A stretch of DNA of 64,000 nucleotides, taken from assembly GCF_905220975.1 (NCBI RefSeq), contig NZ_CAJNBK010000001.1, positions 806,001 to 870,000 of the forward strand, in the 5' to 3' direction. Of this stretch, positions 28,617 through 38,840 are shown piece by piece. Numbering within the stretch: position 1 is the first letter of the stretch; each line of letters starts with the position of its first letter. The stretch comes from Paraburkholderia haematera (GTDB taxonomy: Bacteria; Pseudomonadota; Gammaproteobacteria; Burkholderiales; Burkholderiaceae). A program made the position numbers and the translations under genes. Under the pieces are notes generated by a model, which worked only from the letters and a program-made list of their open reading frames with translations, made no database searches and was not told the origin of the DNA.

Positions 28617-29792
28617 TTATTTGCTCAGCATGCGCATCGCCGTTTCGAGTCCGGCGAGGGTGAGCGGATACATGCGGTGGCCGAGCACTTCCCGGATCGC
28701 GCTGACCGACTGCCGGTACGCCCACAAACCTTCCGGCTCCGGATTGAGCCACGCATAGTGCGGGAAATGATCGGCGAGGCGGCGCAGCCACACGGCGCCG
28801 GCTTCGGCGTTGTTGTATTCGACCGAGCCGCCCGGTTGCAGCACTTCATAGGGGCTCATCGTCGCGTCGCCGACGAAGATCAGCTTGTAATCCGGCGTGA
28901 ACTTGTGCAGCAGGTCCCACGTCGGCATGCGCTCGGCGTGACGGCGCCGATTGTTCTTCCACAGGAAGTCGTACACACAGTTGTGGAAGTAGTAGAACTC
29001 GAGATGCTTGAACTCGGCCTTGGCGGCGGAAAAGAGCTCTTCGGTGCGTTTGATGTGATCGTCCATCGAGCCGCCCACGTCGAGCAGCATCAGCACTTTG
29101 ACCTTGTTGTGCCGCTCCGGCACCATCTTCAGGTCGAGCCAGCCGGCATTCGCGGCTGTGCTGCGGATCGTGTCGGGCAGATCGAGCTCTTCGGCGGCGC
29201 CCTCGCGGGCGAAACGACGCAGGCGGCGCAGCGCGACCTTGATGTTGCGGGTGCCGATTTCGACCTGGTCGTCGTAGTCGCGATAGGCGCGCGCTTCCCA
29301 CACCTTCACCGCCGTGCGATTGCCCGCCGCGTCGCCGCCGATGCGTACGCCCTCGGGGTTATAGCCGCCGTTGCCGAACGGCGAGGTGCCGCCCGTGCCG
29401 ATCCATTTGTTGCCGCCTTCGTGGCGCTCCTTCTGTTCGTCGAACAGTTCCTTCAGGCGCTCCATCAGCTTGTCGAGGCCGCCCATCGCCTCGATCTGCG
29501 CTTTTTCTTCCGGCGACAGATCGCGTTGCAGTTTCTTCTTCAGCCAGTCGAGCGGGACATCGAAAGCGAGCTCCGAGGCCTTCGCGACGCCGTTGAAATA
29601 CGCGCCGAACGCCTGGTCGAACTTGTCGAAATACTGCTCGTCCTTGACCAGCGTGATGCGCGCGAGATAGTAGAAATCGTCGAGCGACGGCGCGATCACA
29701 TTGGCTTTCAGCGCCTCGAGCAGCGTCAGGTATTCCTTCACCGACACCGGCAGTTTGGCGGCGCGCAGCGAATAAAAAAAATCGATCAGCAT
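28617..29792 (-). CDS. VWA-domain (CoxE-like) protein
   Basis: A 391-residue protein with a helical N-terminal part, a Gly-rich linker (KWIGTGGTSPFGNGGYNPEG, about 129-148) and a C-terminal von Willebrand A domain. The metal-site motif reads DVGGSMD at residues 238-244, in place of the usual DxSxS, so the first Ser of the MIDAS is replaced by Gly. CoxE-type VWA proteins act with a MoxR ATPase to assemble or insert metal cofactors. The MoxR gene lies 136 bases upstream on the same strand. GAGGAAAC ahead of the ATG fixes the start. Target enzyme unknown. Confidence 0.9.
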   Translation of the reverse strand: MLIDFFYSLRAAKLPVSVKEYLTLLEALKANVIAPSLDDFYYLARITLVKDEQYFDKFDQAFGAYFNGVAKASELAFDVPLDWLKKKLQRDLSPEEKAQIEAMGGLDKLMERLKELFDEQKERHEGGNKWIGTGGTSPFGNGGYNPEGVRIGGDAAGNRTAVKVWEARAYRDYDDQVEIGTRNIKVALRRLRRFAREGAAEELDLPDTIRSTAANAGWLDLKMVPERHNKVKVLMLLDVGGSMDDHIKRTEELFSAAKAEFKHLEFYYFHNCVYDFLWKNNRRRHAERMPTWDLLHKFTPDYKLIFVGDATMSPYEVLQPGGSVEYNNAEAGAVWLRRLADHFPHYAWLNPEPEGLWAYRQSVSAIREVLGHRMYPLTLAGLETAMRMLSK

Positions 29793-29928
29793 GCTGTTTC
29801 CTCTGCGGCGGCCGCTTTCGGGCGTTGCGAACTCGCCAACGACGGGTCGATCCGGTTTCCGGCCCGGCTGCCTTCAATGCGGCTAATCCGGCTTGCGCCG
29901 GGATTCACGCGGGCCGTCAGCCGGGGTG

Positions 29929-30771
<843 letters not shown>

Positions 30772-31190
30772 GGCGAGATGCTCTTTTTTGGGAAAAAACC
30801 CAGTATAAGTCAGAAGGCCTGTTGCGCTGAAACAGGCTCGCGTATGGTTTCACCCGCGGTGTCGGATGCCGAAGCGAGTACCATTCCCGGGGCTCGCGAG
30901 CGGCCCGTACATGCCTGGCGTGCCCGGTGGGCGGGCACGCCGGGCAAGACCGGCCGGATCGCGGCGCTCGGCACAAAGCCATGCGGAACAGGCGCGGCGG
31001 AGCAATAATGGCGCTCGCCGTGGCTTTGCGGCGGCCGGATGCGCCGCTGGCCCCGCGCGGTGGACGTTCGGCGCGGCGTCGCGGTACAATTAGCCCGATT
31101 TTTTTGGCCTGCGTGGCTACCCTATAAGAATAACGGCGCGGGCCGTTGCCTTTTCGGGCGCCCGTTTCCCCTCAAGCCAGGTTACATGCT
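30772..31190. other. 419-base divergent intergenic region
   Basis: No supported gene. It holds the promoters of the MoxR gene (minus) and the cytochrome pair (plus). A possible plus-strand promoter is TGGACG (31061-31066), an 18-base spacer and TACAAT (31085-31090). Confidence 0.5.
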
Positions 31191-31559
31191 ATGAATAAAT
31201 TCGTCGGCAAACACGTCGTGATCGCAGCGCTGTCGGTGCTCGCGGGCTATACGGCCAGTGCGCAGGCAGCGGATGTCGTCGGCAACGCGAAGGCGGGCCA
31301 AGGCAAGGTCGCGATGTGTATTGGCTGCCACGGCATCCCTGAATACCGCACGGCTTACCCTGAGGTCTACCGCGTGCCGATGCTCGGCGGCCAGAATCAG
31401 GCGTACCTCGAGAACGCCATGCACGCCTACAAGAAGGGCGACCGCCATTTCGAAACGATGCGCGCGATCACCACGTCGCTGTCGGATCAGGACATCGCCG
31501 ACATCGCTGCCTACTACGCGGCGCAAAATTCCTCTTCGAAGAGCAATCCCGACAAGTGA
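31191..31559 (+). CDS. Periplasmic class I cytochrome c (first of pair)
   Basis: A 122-residue exported monoheme cytochrome. A Sec signal peptide ends near SAQA|ADV (about residue 26). The heme motif CIGCH is at 43-47, and Met in the SDQDIADIAAYYA region is preceded by HFETMRAIT, the likely axial ligand. ATG at 31191 is chosen because the signal peptide begins there. Sixty bases downstream starts a second cytochrome, and the two probably function together as electron carriers for an oxidase. No oxidase gene is adjacent. Confidence 0.9.
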   Translation: MNKFVGKHVVIAALSVLAGYTASAQAADVVGNAKAGQGKVAMCIGCHGIPEYRTAYPEVYRVPMLGGQNQAYLENAMHAYKKGDRHFETMRAITTSLSDQDIADIAAYYAAQNSSSKSNPDK

Positions 31560-31618
31560 TCGGCTGCGGTCATCCGTCCGGTCACTCGGCTATATATATT
31601 CGCGGGATAGGAGAATTC

Positions 31619-32002
31619 ATGAATAAGCCCCAACAGGCACTCCACACGGTGTTCAAGGCTGCATGCGCGTCGGCGGCAGTCATCGGTCTGGTTGCAGCGA
31701 ACGTCGCGCACGCCGCTGACGCCGGCAACGGCAAGGTGCTGGCCGGCACCCACAACTGCGCGGCTTGTCACGGCGTCAACCTGAACAATCCGGTGAGCCC
31801 GGAGTATCCGAAGCTCGCAGGTCAGCATTCCGACTACGTCTTCTGGGCGTTGCGCCAGTACCAGATGGGCAACGGCAACCCGCACCTCGGTCGCAATAAC
31901 GCGATCATGCAGGCGCAGGTGCAAAGCCTGTCGCCAAGCGATATGAAAGACATCGCGGCCTACATCGAATCGCTGGACGGCGGTCTGGTGCAGAAGAAGT
32001 AA
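31619..32002 (+). CDS. Periplasmic class I cytochrome c (second of pair)
   Basis: A 127-residue cytochrome c4/c5-like protein with a signal peptide ending near AHA|ADAG (about 33). CAACH is at 47-51, then PKLAGQHSDYVFWALRQYQ, and a distal Met in NNAIMQAQVQSLSPSDM. TAGGAG ahead of ATG 31619 fixes the start. It shares a transcript with the preceding cytochrome and ends at a strong terminator. Confidence 0.9.
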   Translation: MNKPQQALHTVFKAACASAAVIGLVAANVAHAADAGNGKVLAGTHNCAACHGVNLNNPVSPEYPKLAGQHSDYVFWALRQYQMGNGNPHLGRNNAIMQAQVQSLSPSDMKDIAAYIESLDGGLVQKK

Positions 32003-32041
32003 CAGCGTCGCGCTGTTTTTGCATGGCTTGCAGATTGAACG

Positions 32042-32069
32042 ACACCCCGCCGAACGGCGGGGTGTTTTG
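32042..32069 (+). terminator. Rho-independent terminator of the cytochrome pair
   Basis: ACACCCCGCC (32042-32051) pairs with GGCGGGGTGT (32056-32065) across a GAAC loop, followed by TTTTGCTTT. Confidence 0.85.
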
Positions 32070-32242
32070 CTTTGGGCGCTGTGATTCGCGCGGTGCGGCG
32101 GATGGATGGCGCGGCGGTTCGGAGAAACTCAGGCGCGCTCGTGGCGGGGTGTTTGTCACCCGTCTGGCACCCGCTTGGCACCCGTTCGGCACCCAAGGCG
32201 CCTTTAAAACCCTTGAGCTCCCGACTTGCTTTGACCCGTCCT

Positions 32243-32677
32243 TCAGTCGCGCGTGGCGCGTTGCTCGATGCGCTGCAAGTAGGCGTCGGTGTCCGGCGGG
32301 GTGCCGGTGCGCTGTGCTTCCCAGATGGTTTCGCCGAGGCAGTCCATGATCGCGTGCTGCGCCTCGTGGGTCGAGCCGAGACGGGCGGCGAGCCGTTCGT
32401 GCGCCGCGCGGATGCCCGGCGGCTGGTCGATCGACAACTGTTCGGTGATGGCCAGATGCATCGACAGATGCAGGAACGGATTGGTCTGGCCGCGTTCGGG
32501 CGAGTAGTCCTGAGCCTGGGCGGCTTCCGTGCTGGTTAGATCGGCGTGATATTCCGGATGCTCGATGATCCAGTCGGCGGCGATCGCTTCGAGCGGCGTC
32601 AGAATCTCGCCTTGACGCTGTTTGCGCCAGGTGTGGGTGAAAAATTGGCGGACTTCATCGCGGCTGGGATTGAACAT
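32243..32677 (-). CDS. DUF1841-family protein
   Basis: A 144-residue soluble protein with the DUF1841 pattern: MFNPSRDEVRQFF at the start, EAIAADWIIEHPEYH, and NPFLHLSMHLAITEQLSID. Function unknown. Conserved in beta- and gamma-proteobacteria. It lies 96 bases downstream of nth on the same strand and may share its transcript. Confidence 0.88.
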   Translation of the reverse strand: MFNPSRDEVRQFFTHTWRKQRQGEILTPLEAIAADWIIEHPEYHADLTSTEAAQAQDYSPERGQTNPFLHLSMHLAITEQLSIDQPPGIRAAHERLAARLGSTHEAQHAIMDCLGETIWEAQRTGTPPDTDAYLQRIEQRATRD

Positions 32678-32773
32678 CGTGGGAGCGGGGCGGTTGGTGT
32701 GGGGCGCTTGGGGCTTGCGCGGAGGGCGTCATTTTACGCCGGGCCGCCGCGGCGTGCTGGCGGCGTGCCGTCT

Positions 32774-33418
32774 TCAAAGATCCGGCGGCGGCGTTTTGGG
32801 CCGGAATTCGCACAGTGGCTCGATCACGCAATGCCAGCATTCCGGCCGACGCGCTTTGCATACGTAGCGGCCGTGCAGAATCAGCCAGTGGTGAGCATCC
32901 TGCCTGAACTCGGCGGGCGTGAATTTCTCCAGGGCCGCCTCAACCGTGCGCACGTCTTTGCCCGGCGCGAGCCCGGTTCGATTCGCAACCCGAAAGATGT
33001 GCGTATCGACGGCGATGGTGGGGTGGCCAAACGCCGTGTTCAGGATCACGTTCGCCGTTTTACGGCCGACCCCCGGCAAGCTTTCGAGCGCTTCACGATC
33101 CTCCGGCACTTCGCCGCCGTACTGGTCGAGCAGAATGCGGCAGGTTGCGATCACATTCTTCGCCTTGGTGCGATACAGGCCAATGGTCCTGATATAGCCG
33201 GCTACCCCTTCTTCGCCGAGATCGAACACCTTCTGCGGCGTGTTCGCGACCGGGAACATCTTGCGCATCGCCTTGTTCACCGAGACGTCGGTGGCCTGTG
33301 CCGACAGGAGCACGGCAATCAGCAGTTCGAACGGTGTGGTGTATTCGAGCTCGGTTGTGGGATGCGGGTTGAGGCTCTGAAGCGTCTCGTAGATGGCGCG
33401 GCGTTTGTTCGCGTTCAT
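32774..33418 (-). CDS. nth: Endonuclease III (DNA N-glycosylase/AP lyase)
   Basis: A 214-residue enzyme that removes oxidised pyrimidines. The helix-hairpin-helix LPGVGRKTANVILN carries the catalytic Lys, and VDTHIFRV carries the catalytic Asp. The C-terminal cluster C-X6-C-X2-C-X5-C (CKARRPECWHCVIEPLC) binds [4Fe-4S]. It lies 20 bases after the rnfB-like gene, as in the rnf/rsx-nth order of many proteobacteria. Confidence 0.97.
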   Translation of the reverse strand: MNANKRRAIYETLQSLNPHPTTELEYTTPFELLIAVLLSAQATDVSVNKAMRKMFPVANTPQKVFDLGEEGVAGYIRTIGLYRTKAKNVIATCRILLDQYGGEVPEDREALESLPGVGRKTANVILNTAFGHPTIAVDTHIFRVANRTGLAPGKDVRTVEAALEKFTPAEFRQDAHHWLILHGRYVCKARRPECWHCVIEPLCEFRPKTPPPDL

Positions 33419-33438
33419 GCGCGGTGTAGAGTTAAAAG

Positions 33439-34284
33439 TTAGCGCTTCGTTGGCGGAGTATCGGTGTTACCCGCGGTGTTGTCCGCGCCGAGTCCGAGAC
33501 GGCGGCGGCGTGCTTCGGCGGCGTCGATCTGCGCCTGCACGTCGGCGCTGACGCGTTCGGTATTTTGCGGACCCTGGCCCTTGGCGGCCAACTCTTCTTT
33601 CTTCTGGCGCGCCCGCTCGAGCGCGGCCTGGATGATCGCGCGTTTTTTCGCTTCGGCGTCATTCGTCGCGGGCGCTATGGGCGTTGCCGTGGCGCCGGTT
33701 TCCGTTGCTTGAATGGCGGGCGTGCTGCTGACCGCTCGCCGCGCTGCAGCACGCGCTTCGGCTGCTTCGCGTTCGCGCGCGAGACGGGCTTCACGCCGGT
33801 TGTGGCGCTCGCGCGCGGCGTTTGCCTGGTCCTGGCTCCATGCATCCCAGCCGGTTGCCTCACCGGTGACCTGTGGCATCGCGATGCAATCGACCGGGCA
33901 GGGCGGCACGCAGAGGTCGCAACCGGTACAGAGCTCGGCGATCACCGTATGCATCTGTTTCGGTGCGCCAACTATTGCATCGACCGGACAGGCCTGCATG
34001 CACAACGTGCAGCCGATGCAAACCTGTTCGTCGATAACCGCCAGCGAACGCGGCCGTTCGACGCCGTTGGCGGAATTGAGCGGAATCACCGGTTTGCCGA
34101 GCAGTGCAGCAAGACGGGCGACGCCTTCAGCGCCACCTGGCGGGCACTGGTTGTAGTCGGCCTCGCCTTTGGCAATGGCCTCGGCATACGGACGGCACGC
34201 CGGAAAGCCGCACTTGGTGCATTGCGTTTGGGGAAGCAGATCCTCGATGCGGTCTGCGAGTGTTTTGGAGTTGATCACGGTCAC
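33439..34284 (-). CDS. rnfB: RnfB/RsxB-type iron-sulfur protein
   Basis: About 281 residues. An N-terminal 4Fe-4S domain ([15 protein letters not shown]...QCPPGG) precedes two ferredoxin motifs ([16 protein letters not shown] and [16 protein letters not shown]). A long Ala/Arg/Glu-rich coiled-coil tail follows. The membrane anchor of E. coli RsxB is missing, as is common in this group. GTG at 34284 (or 34278) is preferred because homologous proteins begin at this short leader before the cluster; in-frame ATGs at 34386 and 34368 would add unconserved residues and overlap the divergent promoter. No other rnf subunits are in the window, so it may act outside a complete Rnf complex. Confidence 0.85.
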   Translation of the reverse strand: MTVINSKTLADRIEDLLPQTQCTKCGFPACRPYAEAIAKGEADYNQCPPGGAEGVARLAALLGKPVIPLNSANGVERPRSLAVIDEQVCIGCTLCMQACPVDAIVGAPKQMHTVIAELCTGCDLCVPPCPVDCIAMPQVTGEATGWDAWSQDQANAARERHNRREARLAREREAAEARAAARRAVSSTPAIQATETGATATPIAPATNDAEAKKRAIIQAALERARQKKEELAAKGQGPQNTERVSADVQAQIDAAEARRRRLGLGADNTAGNTDTPPTKR

Positions 34285-34518
34285 AACGTTGGTGCTTGCC
34301 GGTGCTTGCCTTGCAGCCGCGTAGCTTGAACTAAATAGCACATTATCGCCGATTTCCCCAATTGCCATCCGCAATCCATGTGCCATAATCGAAGCGCTTT
34401 TTCGAAAGACCGCATAAGGGTGTTCCCCCAACCAGCCCGTTCAGTGCTGTCGGTACAAGGCCCGAGGAGAGGCCGGCGGCGCGATCCGGATAACGCGGCT
34501 CACGAAGACGATGCCACC

Positions 34519-35151
34519 ATGAATCAGCCGAAAATCAAAAGAGATCCTGAAGGCACGCGGCGCCGCATTCTGCTTGCGGCGGCCGAAGAGTTTGCAAATG
34601 GAGGGTTGTTCGGCGCGCGCGTCGATCAGATCGCCCGCCGAGCGGAGACGAATGAACGCATGCTCTATTACTACTTCGGTAGCAAGGAGCAGCTTTTCAC
34701 TGCCGTGCTCGAGCACGCATTCAGCGCGCTCAATGAAGCGGAACGAACGCTCGAACTGAATGGCGTCGCGCCGGTCGAGGCGGTGACACGTCTCGCGCAT
34801 TTTGTTTGGGATTACTACCGCGATCATCCGGAGTTGCTGCGTCTCGTCAATAACGAGAATCTGCATGAGGCACGCTACATGCAGAAGTCGACGCGCATCC
34901 GCGAAATGATTTCGCCGATCGTTGCCACGCTTGGCGGCATTCTCGAGCGGGGTCAGCGCGCGGGGCTGTTTCGCACCAACGTCGATCCACTGCGCTTTTA
35001 CGTGACGCTGTCCGGCATGGGTTATTACATCGTGTCGAACCGCTTCACGCTCGAAGCGACACTGGGTCGCGATTTCAGTGGTGCGAGCGAACGCAGCGAA
35101 CTCATTCAGATGAACACGGAGTTGCTGCTTGCGTATCTGTTGCGTAAGTAA
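34519..35151 (+). CDS. TetR/AcrR-family regulator
   Basis: A 210-residue repressor-type protein. The N-terminal helix-turn-helix (about 10-60: RRRILLAAAEEFANGGLFG, VDQIARRAETNERMLYYYFGS) is typical, and the C-terminal ligand and dimer domain resembles the RutR/YcdC group. ATG at 34519 is chosen for the short lead into the HTH. It is divergent from rnfB, but the target genes and ligand are unknown. A hairpin at 35224-35250 ends it and the convergent phaZ. Confidence 0.9.
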   Translation: MNQPKIKRDPEGTRRRILLAAAEEFANGGLFGARVDQIARRAETNERMLYYYFGSKEQLFTAVLEHAFSALNEAERTLELNGVAPVEAVTRLAHFVWDYYRDHPELLRLVNNENLHEARYMQKSTRIREMISPIVATLGGILERGQRAGLFRTNVDPLRFYVTLSGMGYYIVSNRFTLEATLGRDFSGASERSELIQMNTELLLAYLLRK

Positions 35152-35223
35152 GCGGCAGCGCGGCTGCGCACAAACGGCGTAAGTGGCGTTAAAGAGGCGC
35201 TAACGAAGCGTCATCAGAAACGA

Positions 35224-35250
35224 CAACGGCCTCTGAAGAAGAGGCCGTTG
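35224..35250. terminator. Bidirectional terminator between the TetR and phaZ genes
   Basis: CAACGGCCTCT (35224-35234) pairs with AGAGGCCGTTG (35240-35250) between two convergent genes. Confidence 0.7.
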
Positions 35251-35268
35251 TTGACGTGCGTGCGGTGC

Positions 35269-36546
35269 TCAGGCTTCGACTTTTTCCTTCGCTACCTTCG
35301 GCGCCGTGTTGTGCTCGAGGATGAAGTCGCGCAGTTGCGGATAGATGATGGTGCGCCAGCGGCGGCCCGAGAAAATGCCGTAGTGGCCGCATTTTTCCGC
35401 GGTGAAGTGACGCTTGTTCTGCTCCGGAATGCCGCTGCACAACTCCTGCGCGGCGAACGTCTGACCGTCGCCGGAGATATCGTCCAGCTCGCCTTCAATC
35501 GTGAAAAGCGCGGTCTTCTTGATGTCCTGCGGGCGCACCCGTTCGCCCGCGACGTCCCACGTACCTTCGGCCAGACTGAATTCCTGGAATACCACGCGGA
35601 TCGTGTCGAGGTAATAATCCGCGTCCATGTCGAGCACGGCGTTGTACTCGTCGTAGAAGCGGCGATGGGCTTCCGCGTCGTCTTCGTCGCCGCGCAACAG
35701 GCTCTGGTAGAAGTCCCAGTGGGAGGCCGCGTGCCGTTCCGGGTTCATCGCGACGAAACCGGTGTGTTGCAGGAAGCCCGGGTAAACCTTACGGCCCACG
35801 CCCGGATAGTTCGGCGGTACCGTGAAGATCACGTTGTTCTCGAACCATTCATACGAGTGCTGCGTGGCGAGCGAGTTGACCGATGTCGGGCTCTTACGCG
35901 CGTCGATCGGGCCGCCCATCATGGTCATGGTGCGCGGCGTGTCTTCGCCGCGGCTCGCCAGCAGCGAAATGGCGGCGAGCACCGGGACAGTGGGCTGACA
36001 CACCGAAATCACGTGCAGATTCTTCGCGCCGATGTGGCGGATGAATTCCTGAATGTAGGCGACGTAATCGTCGAGATGAAACTCGCCTTCTTCGAGCGGC
36101 ACCATGCGTGCGTCGATCCAGTCGGTCAGGTAGACCTTGTGGTCTTGCAGCAACGTGCGCACGGTATCGCGCAGCAGCGTGGCGTGGTGGCCTGACAACG
36201 GCGCGCACACCAGCACGACCGGCTCATCTTTCAATTGGGTGACAGCGTCGCTGTCGTCGGCGAAACGCTTGAAGCGCATCAGGCGGCAAAACGGCTTCTC
36301 GATGATCGTTTGTTCGATGATCGGAATGTTGTGACCGTCTTTGACAATCTGATGAAGGTTGAACTCGGGCTTTTCGTAATCTTTGCCAAGCCGGTAAAGC
36401 AGTTCGTAACCGGCTGAGAGGCGTGTGGCACCGGGCACGTAGGCCAATGGGCTAGCAGGATTCGCAAACGATTTCGATGCGGCCTGGGCCCAGGCGGTGA
36501 GGGGGCTCAACATCGCCCGCTGGAATTCGTGCAGTTGGTAGAGCAT
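35269..36546 (-). CDS. phaZ: Intracellular polyhydroxyalkanoate (PHB) depolymerase
   Basis: A 425-residue member of the intracellular PHB depolymerase family, which mobilises storage granules in the cytoplasm. The nucleophile is C183 in VISVCQPTVPVL, with D355 in EGELDDISGD and H388 in EKCGHYGIF, the same positions as reported for the Ralstonia PhaZ1 triad. There is no signal peptide, consistent with a granule-bound enzyme. The ATG at 36546 has GGAG ahead. No other pha genes are in the window. Confidence 0.95.
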   Translation of the reverse strand: MLYQLHEFQRAMLSPLTAWAQAASKSFANPASPLAYVPGATRLSAGYELLYRLGKDYEKPEFNLHQIVKDGHNIPIIEQTIIEKPFCRLMRFKRFADDSDAVTQLKDEPVVLVCAPLSGHHATLLRDTVRTLLQDHKVYLTDWIDARMVPLEEGEFHLDDYVAYIQEFIRHIGAKNLHVISVCQPTVPVLAAISLLASRGEDTPRTMTMMGGPIDARKSPTSVNSLATQHSYEWFENNVIFTVPPNYPGVGRKVYPGFLQHTGFVAMNPERHAASHWDFYQSLLRGDEDDAEAHRRFYDEYNAVLDMDADYYLDTIRVVFQEFSLAEGTWDVAGERVRPQDIKKTALFTIEGELDDISGDGQTFAAQELCSGIPEQNKRHFTAEKCGHYGIFSGRRWRTIIYPQLRDFILEHNTAPKVAKEKVEA

Positions 36547-36729
36547 GGGTGCTCCGTTTTAAGCGGTTCGCATGGGGCTTGGCAAACACGCGTATGGCGT
36601 TGCGGCAGGCCGTATTGGTGGTTGTGGGCACATTGATTTTCGGCCAACAGTCTGCTCGATGATACTGAACAAAGCGTACTTGTGCAATGCAGCATTTTGC
36701 GCGCGGATCGCCCGCAAACTGTCATTTAT

Positions 36730-38610
36730 TCATGGTACCGGCGATGTTGCCACGCCGCTATCGGGGGTTGCCGCACCATCAAGTTCTTCTGCCGCGGTGC
36801 CGTTATGCGGCGGCTGCCCGGTCGCCTGAGCCATTGCCTGCTCGTGCTTCATCAGGTTCAAACCGGTGTGCACCAGCGCCACGTGCGAAAACGCCTGCGG
36901 GAAGTTGCCGACCAGGCGCTTCGCGCCCGGATCGTATTCTTCCGCGAGCAGGCCGACGTCATTGCAGAGGTCGAGTAACCGTTCGTACATGGCGACGGCT
37001 TCGTCGATGCGGCCCTGCAATGCCAGGTTGTCCACCATCCAGAACGAGCACGCAAGGAAGGTGCCTTCGCCGGGCGGCAGGCCGTCGTCGTATTCGGTGG
37101 TGCGGTAGCGCATCACGAAGCCGTCGTGCATCAGGTCCTTTTCAATCGCCTCCACCGTGCCCTTCACGCGCGGATCCGCCGGCGGGAGGAAGCCGACCAG
37201 CGGCATCAGCAGCACGCTCGCATCGAGCTGGGCGCTGCCGTAGGACTGGGAGAACGCGTTGAGCGCCGGATTCCATGCCTTAGCGCAAACTTCCGCGTGG
37301 ATTGTCGCGCGGGTTGCGCGCCACTCATCGAGCGGGCCTTCCAGCTTGAACATTTCGGCGGACCGGATGGCGCGGTCGTAGGCGACCCACGCCATCACCT
37401 TCGAGAAGGTGAAGTGCTGGCGGCCGCCGCGCGTTTCCCAGATGCCTTCGTCCGGCTCCTGCCAGATTGTGTCCAGGTGGCGGAGCAACGCGCGCTGCAC
37501 GTTCCACGCGGTATCGTCCGCCTGCAGACCGCCGACGCGCGCAAGATGCAGCGCGTTCATCACTTCGCCGTAAACGTCGAGCTGGCGCTGTCCGACCGCG
37601 TTGTTGCCGATCCGCACGGGTTTGGCATCCTGATAGCCCGGCAGCCAGTCGATTTCGAACTCGGGCAGACGTCGCTCGCCGGCGATCCCGTACATGATCT
37701 GCAACTGATCGGGCGCGCCGGCCATGACGCGGCCGAGCCAGCTGCGCCACGCGCGGGCTTCGTCGTAGTAGCCGCCGCGCATCATCGCGAGCAGCGTGAT
37801 GGTGGCGTCGCGCAGCCAGCAGTAGCGGTAGTCCCAGTTGCGCGAACCGCCCAACTGTTCCGGAAGAGACGTGGTGGGCGCGGCAACGATTCCGCCGGTC
37901 GGTTCGTACGCGAGCGCCTTCAGCGTAATCAGCGAACGGCGGATCTGCGCGGCCCATTTGCCTTCGACGGTGCTGCGTGCCGACCATTCGAGCCAATGGT
38001 TCTCGGTGCGGGCGAGCGACGTGTGCGGATCGCGGGCCGGCGGAATGCGCAGGTGCGAGGCCGCATAGGCCAGCGAAAACGGCACGCGCTCGCCTTCGCT
38101 CACGCTGAATTCCGCGACGGTCTTCATGTTTTCGCCGCGCAAGTCGACCGGCGTGCGCAGTATCGCGGTATCGGGGCCGACGATCGCCTTGATGCCGCTG
38201 TCGTGCGTCAGGCGATCGACCCACGGAATCGAAAAGCCGTAGTCGAAGCGCAACACCAGTTCCATCCGCATGCGCACCGTGCCGCGTTTGCCGACCACGA
38301 TCCGCACCATCTCCGACCAGCCGTTGCCCGGCGGCATGAAGTCGATCAGCGTGACCGCGCCTTCAGGAGTTTCGAAATCGGTTTCGAGGATGAGCGTTTC
38401 GCCGCGATAACGGCGCGTGATCGTGGGCGGCGTATCGGAGACCGGTGAAATTAACCAGCGGCCGTTGTCGGGCGTGCCGAGCAGGGCGGCGAAGCAGGCG
38501 CCGGAGTCGAAACGGGGCCAGCAATGCCAGTCGACTGAGCCTTCCCGGGAGACGAGCGCGGCCGTGTGGCCGTCGCCGATGAGCGCGTAGTCTTCGATGA
38601 GTGCGGGCAT
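36730..38610 (-). CDS. GH15-family glucoamylase/trehalase-like hydrolase
   Basis: A 626-residue GH15 protein. The N-terminal beta-sandwich starts at MPALIEDYALIGDGHTAALV and is followed by the (alpha/alpha)6 barrel with GGSRNWDYRYCWLRDATI. A late LLAEEYDP carries the second acidic residue, and GNFPQAFSHVALV follows. Family members hydrolyse starch, isomaltose or trehalose; trehalase activity is known in actinobacterial relatives. There is no signal peptide, so it is probably cytoplasmic and may turn over storage sugars. The C-terminal tail is Ala/Ser-rich. No adjacent sugar genes. Confidence 0.92.
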   Translation of the reverse strand: MPALIEDYALIGDGHTAALVSREGSVDWHCWPRFDSGACFAALLGTPDNGRWLISPVSDTPPTITRRYRGETLILETDFETPEGAVTLIDFMPPGNGWSEMVRIVVGKRGTVRMRMELVLRFDYGFSIPWVDRLTHDSGIKAIVGPDTAILRTPVDLRGENMKTVAEFSVSEGERVPFSLAYAASHLRIPPARDPHTSLARTENHWLEWSARSTVEGKWAAQIRRSLITLKALAYEPTGGIVAAPTTSLPEQLGGSRNWDYRYCWLRDATITLLAMMRGGYYDEARAWRSWLGRVMAGAPDQLQIMYGIAGERRLPEFEIDWLPGYQDAKPVRIGNNAVGQRQLDVYGEVMNALHLARVGGLQADDTAWNVQRALLRHLDTIWQEPDEGIWETRGGRQHFTFSKVMAWVAYDRAIRSAEMFKLEGPLDEWRATRATIHAEVCAKAWNPALNAFSQSYGSAQLDASVLLMPLVGFLPPADPRVKGTVEAIEKDLMHDGFVMRYRTTEYDDGLPPGEGTFLACSFWMVDNLALQGRIDEAVAMYERLLDLCNDVGLLAEEYDPGAKRLVGNFPQAFSHVALVHTGLNLMKHEQAMAQATGQPPHNGTAAEELDGAATPDSGVATSPVP

Positions 38611-38722
38611 GGAGGAGGGTGTCGGTTTGACGCGAGGCGAGGGCCGCCGCGCCAGGGGTCGTTGTTTTTACCGGACTCGCGCGATGCGTTTTGGTTCAGC
38701 GCGCAATGCGGCGAAACGCGAG

Positions 38723-38751
38723 TTGGTAATTGTCAAATCACTGCCTACAAT
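38723..38751 (+). promoter_or_regulatory. Sigma-70-like promoter ahead of the small gene at 38841
   Basis: TTGGTA (38723-38728), 17-base spacer, TACAAT (38746-38751). Transcription would start near 38758. Confidence 0.5.
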
Positions 38752-38840
38752 CATTTTTCATGCCGATGCGCGGAGTTCTCCGGATCATGCACCGGCCTTG
38801 CCCATGGCGTATGCAGACGCCGTTTTCGAGGACCCAAGCA

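Noticed and set aside
30778..31127. Small frames in the MoxR-cytochrome gap
   Set aside because: Short, overlapping on both strands, no start signals.
37126..38448. 440-residue frame antisense to the GH15 gene
   Set aside because: Shadow; composition of a reverse-complement coding region.
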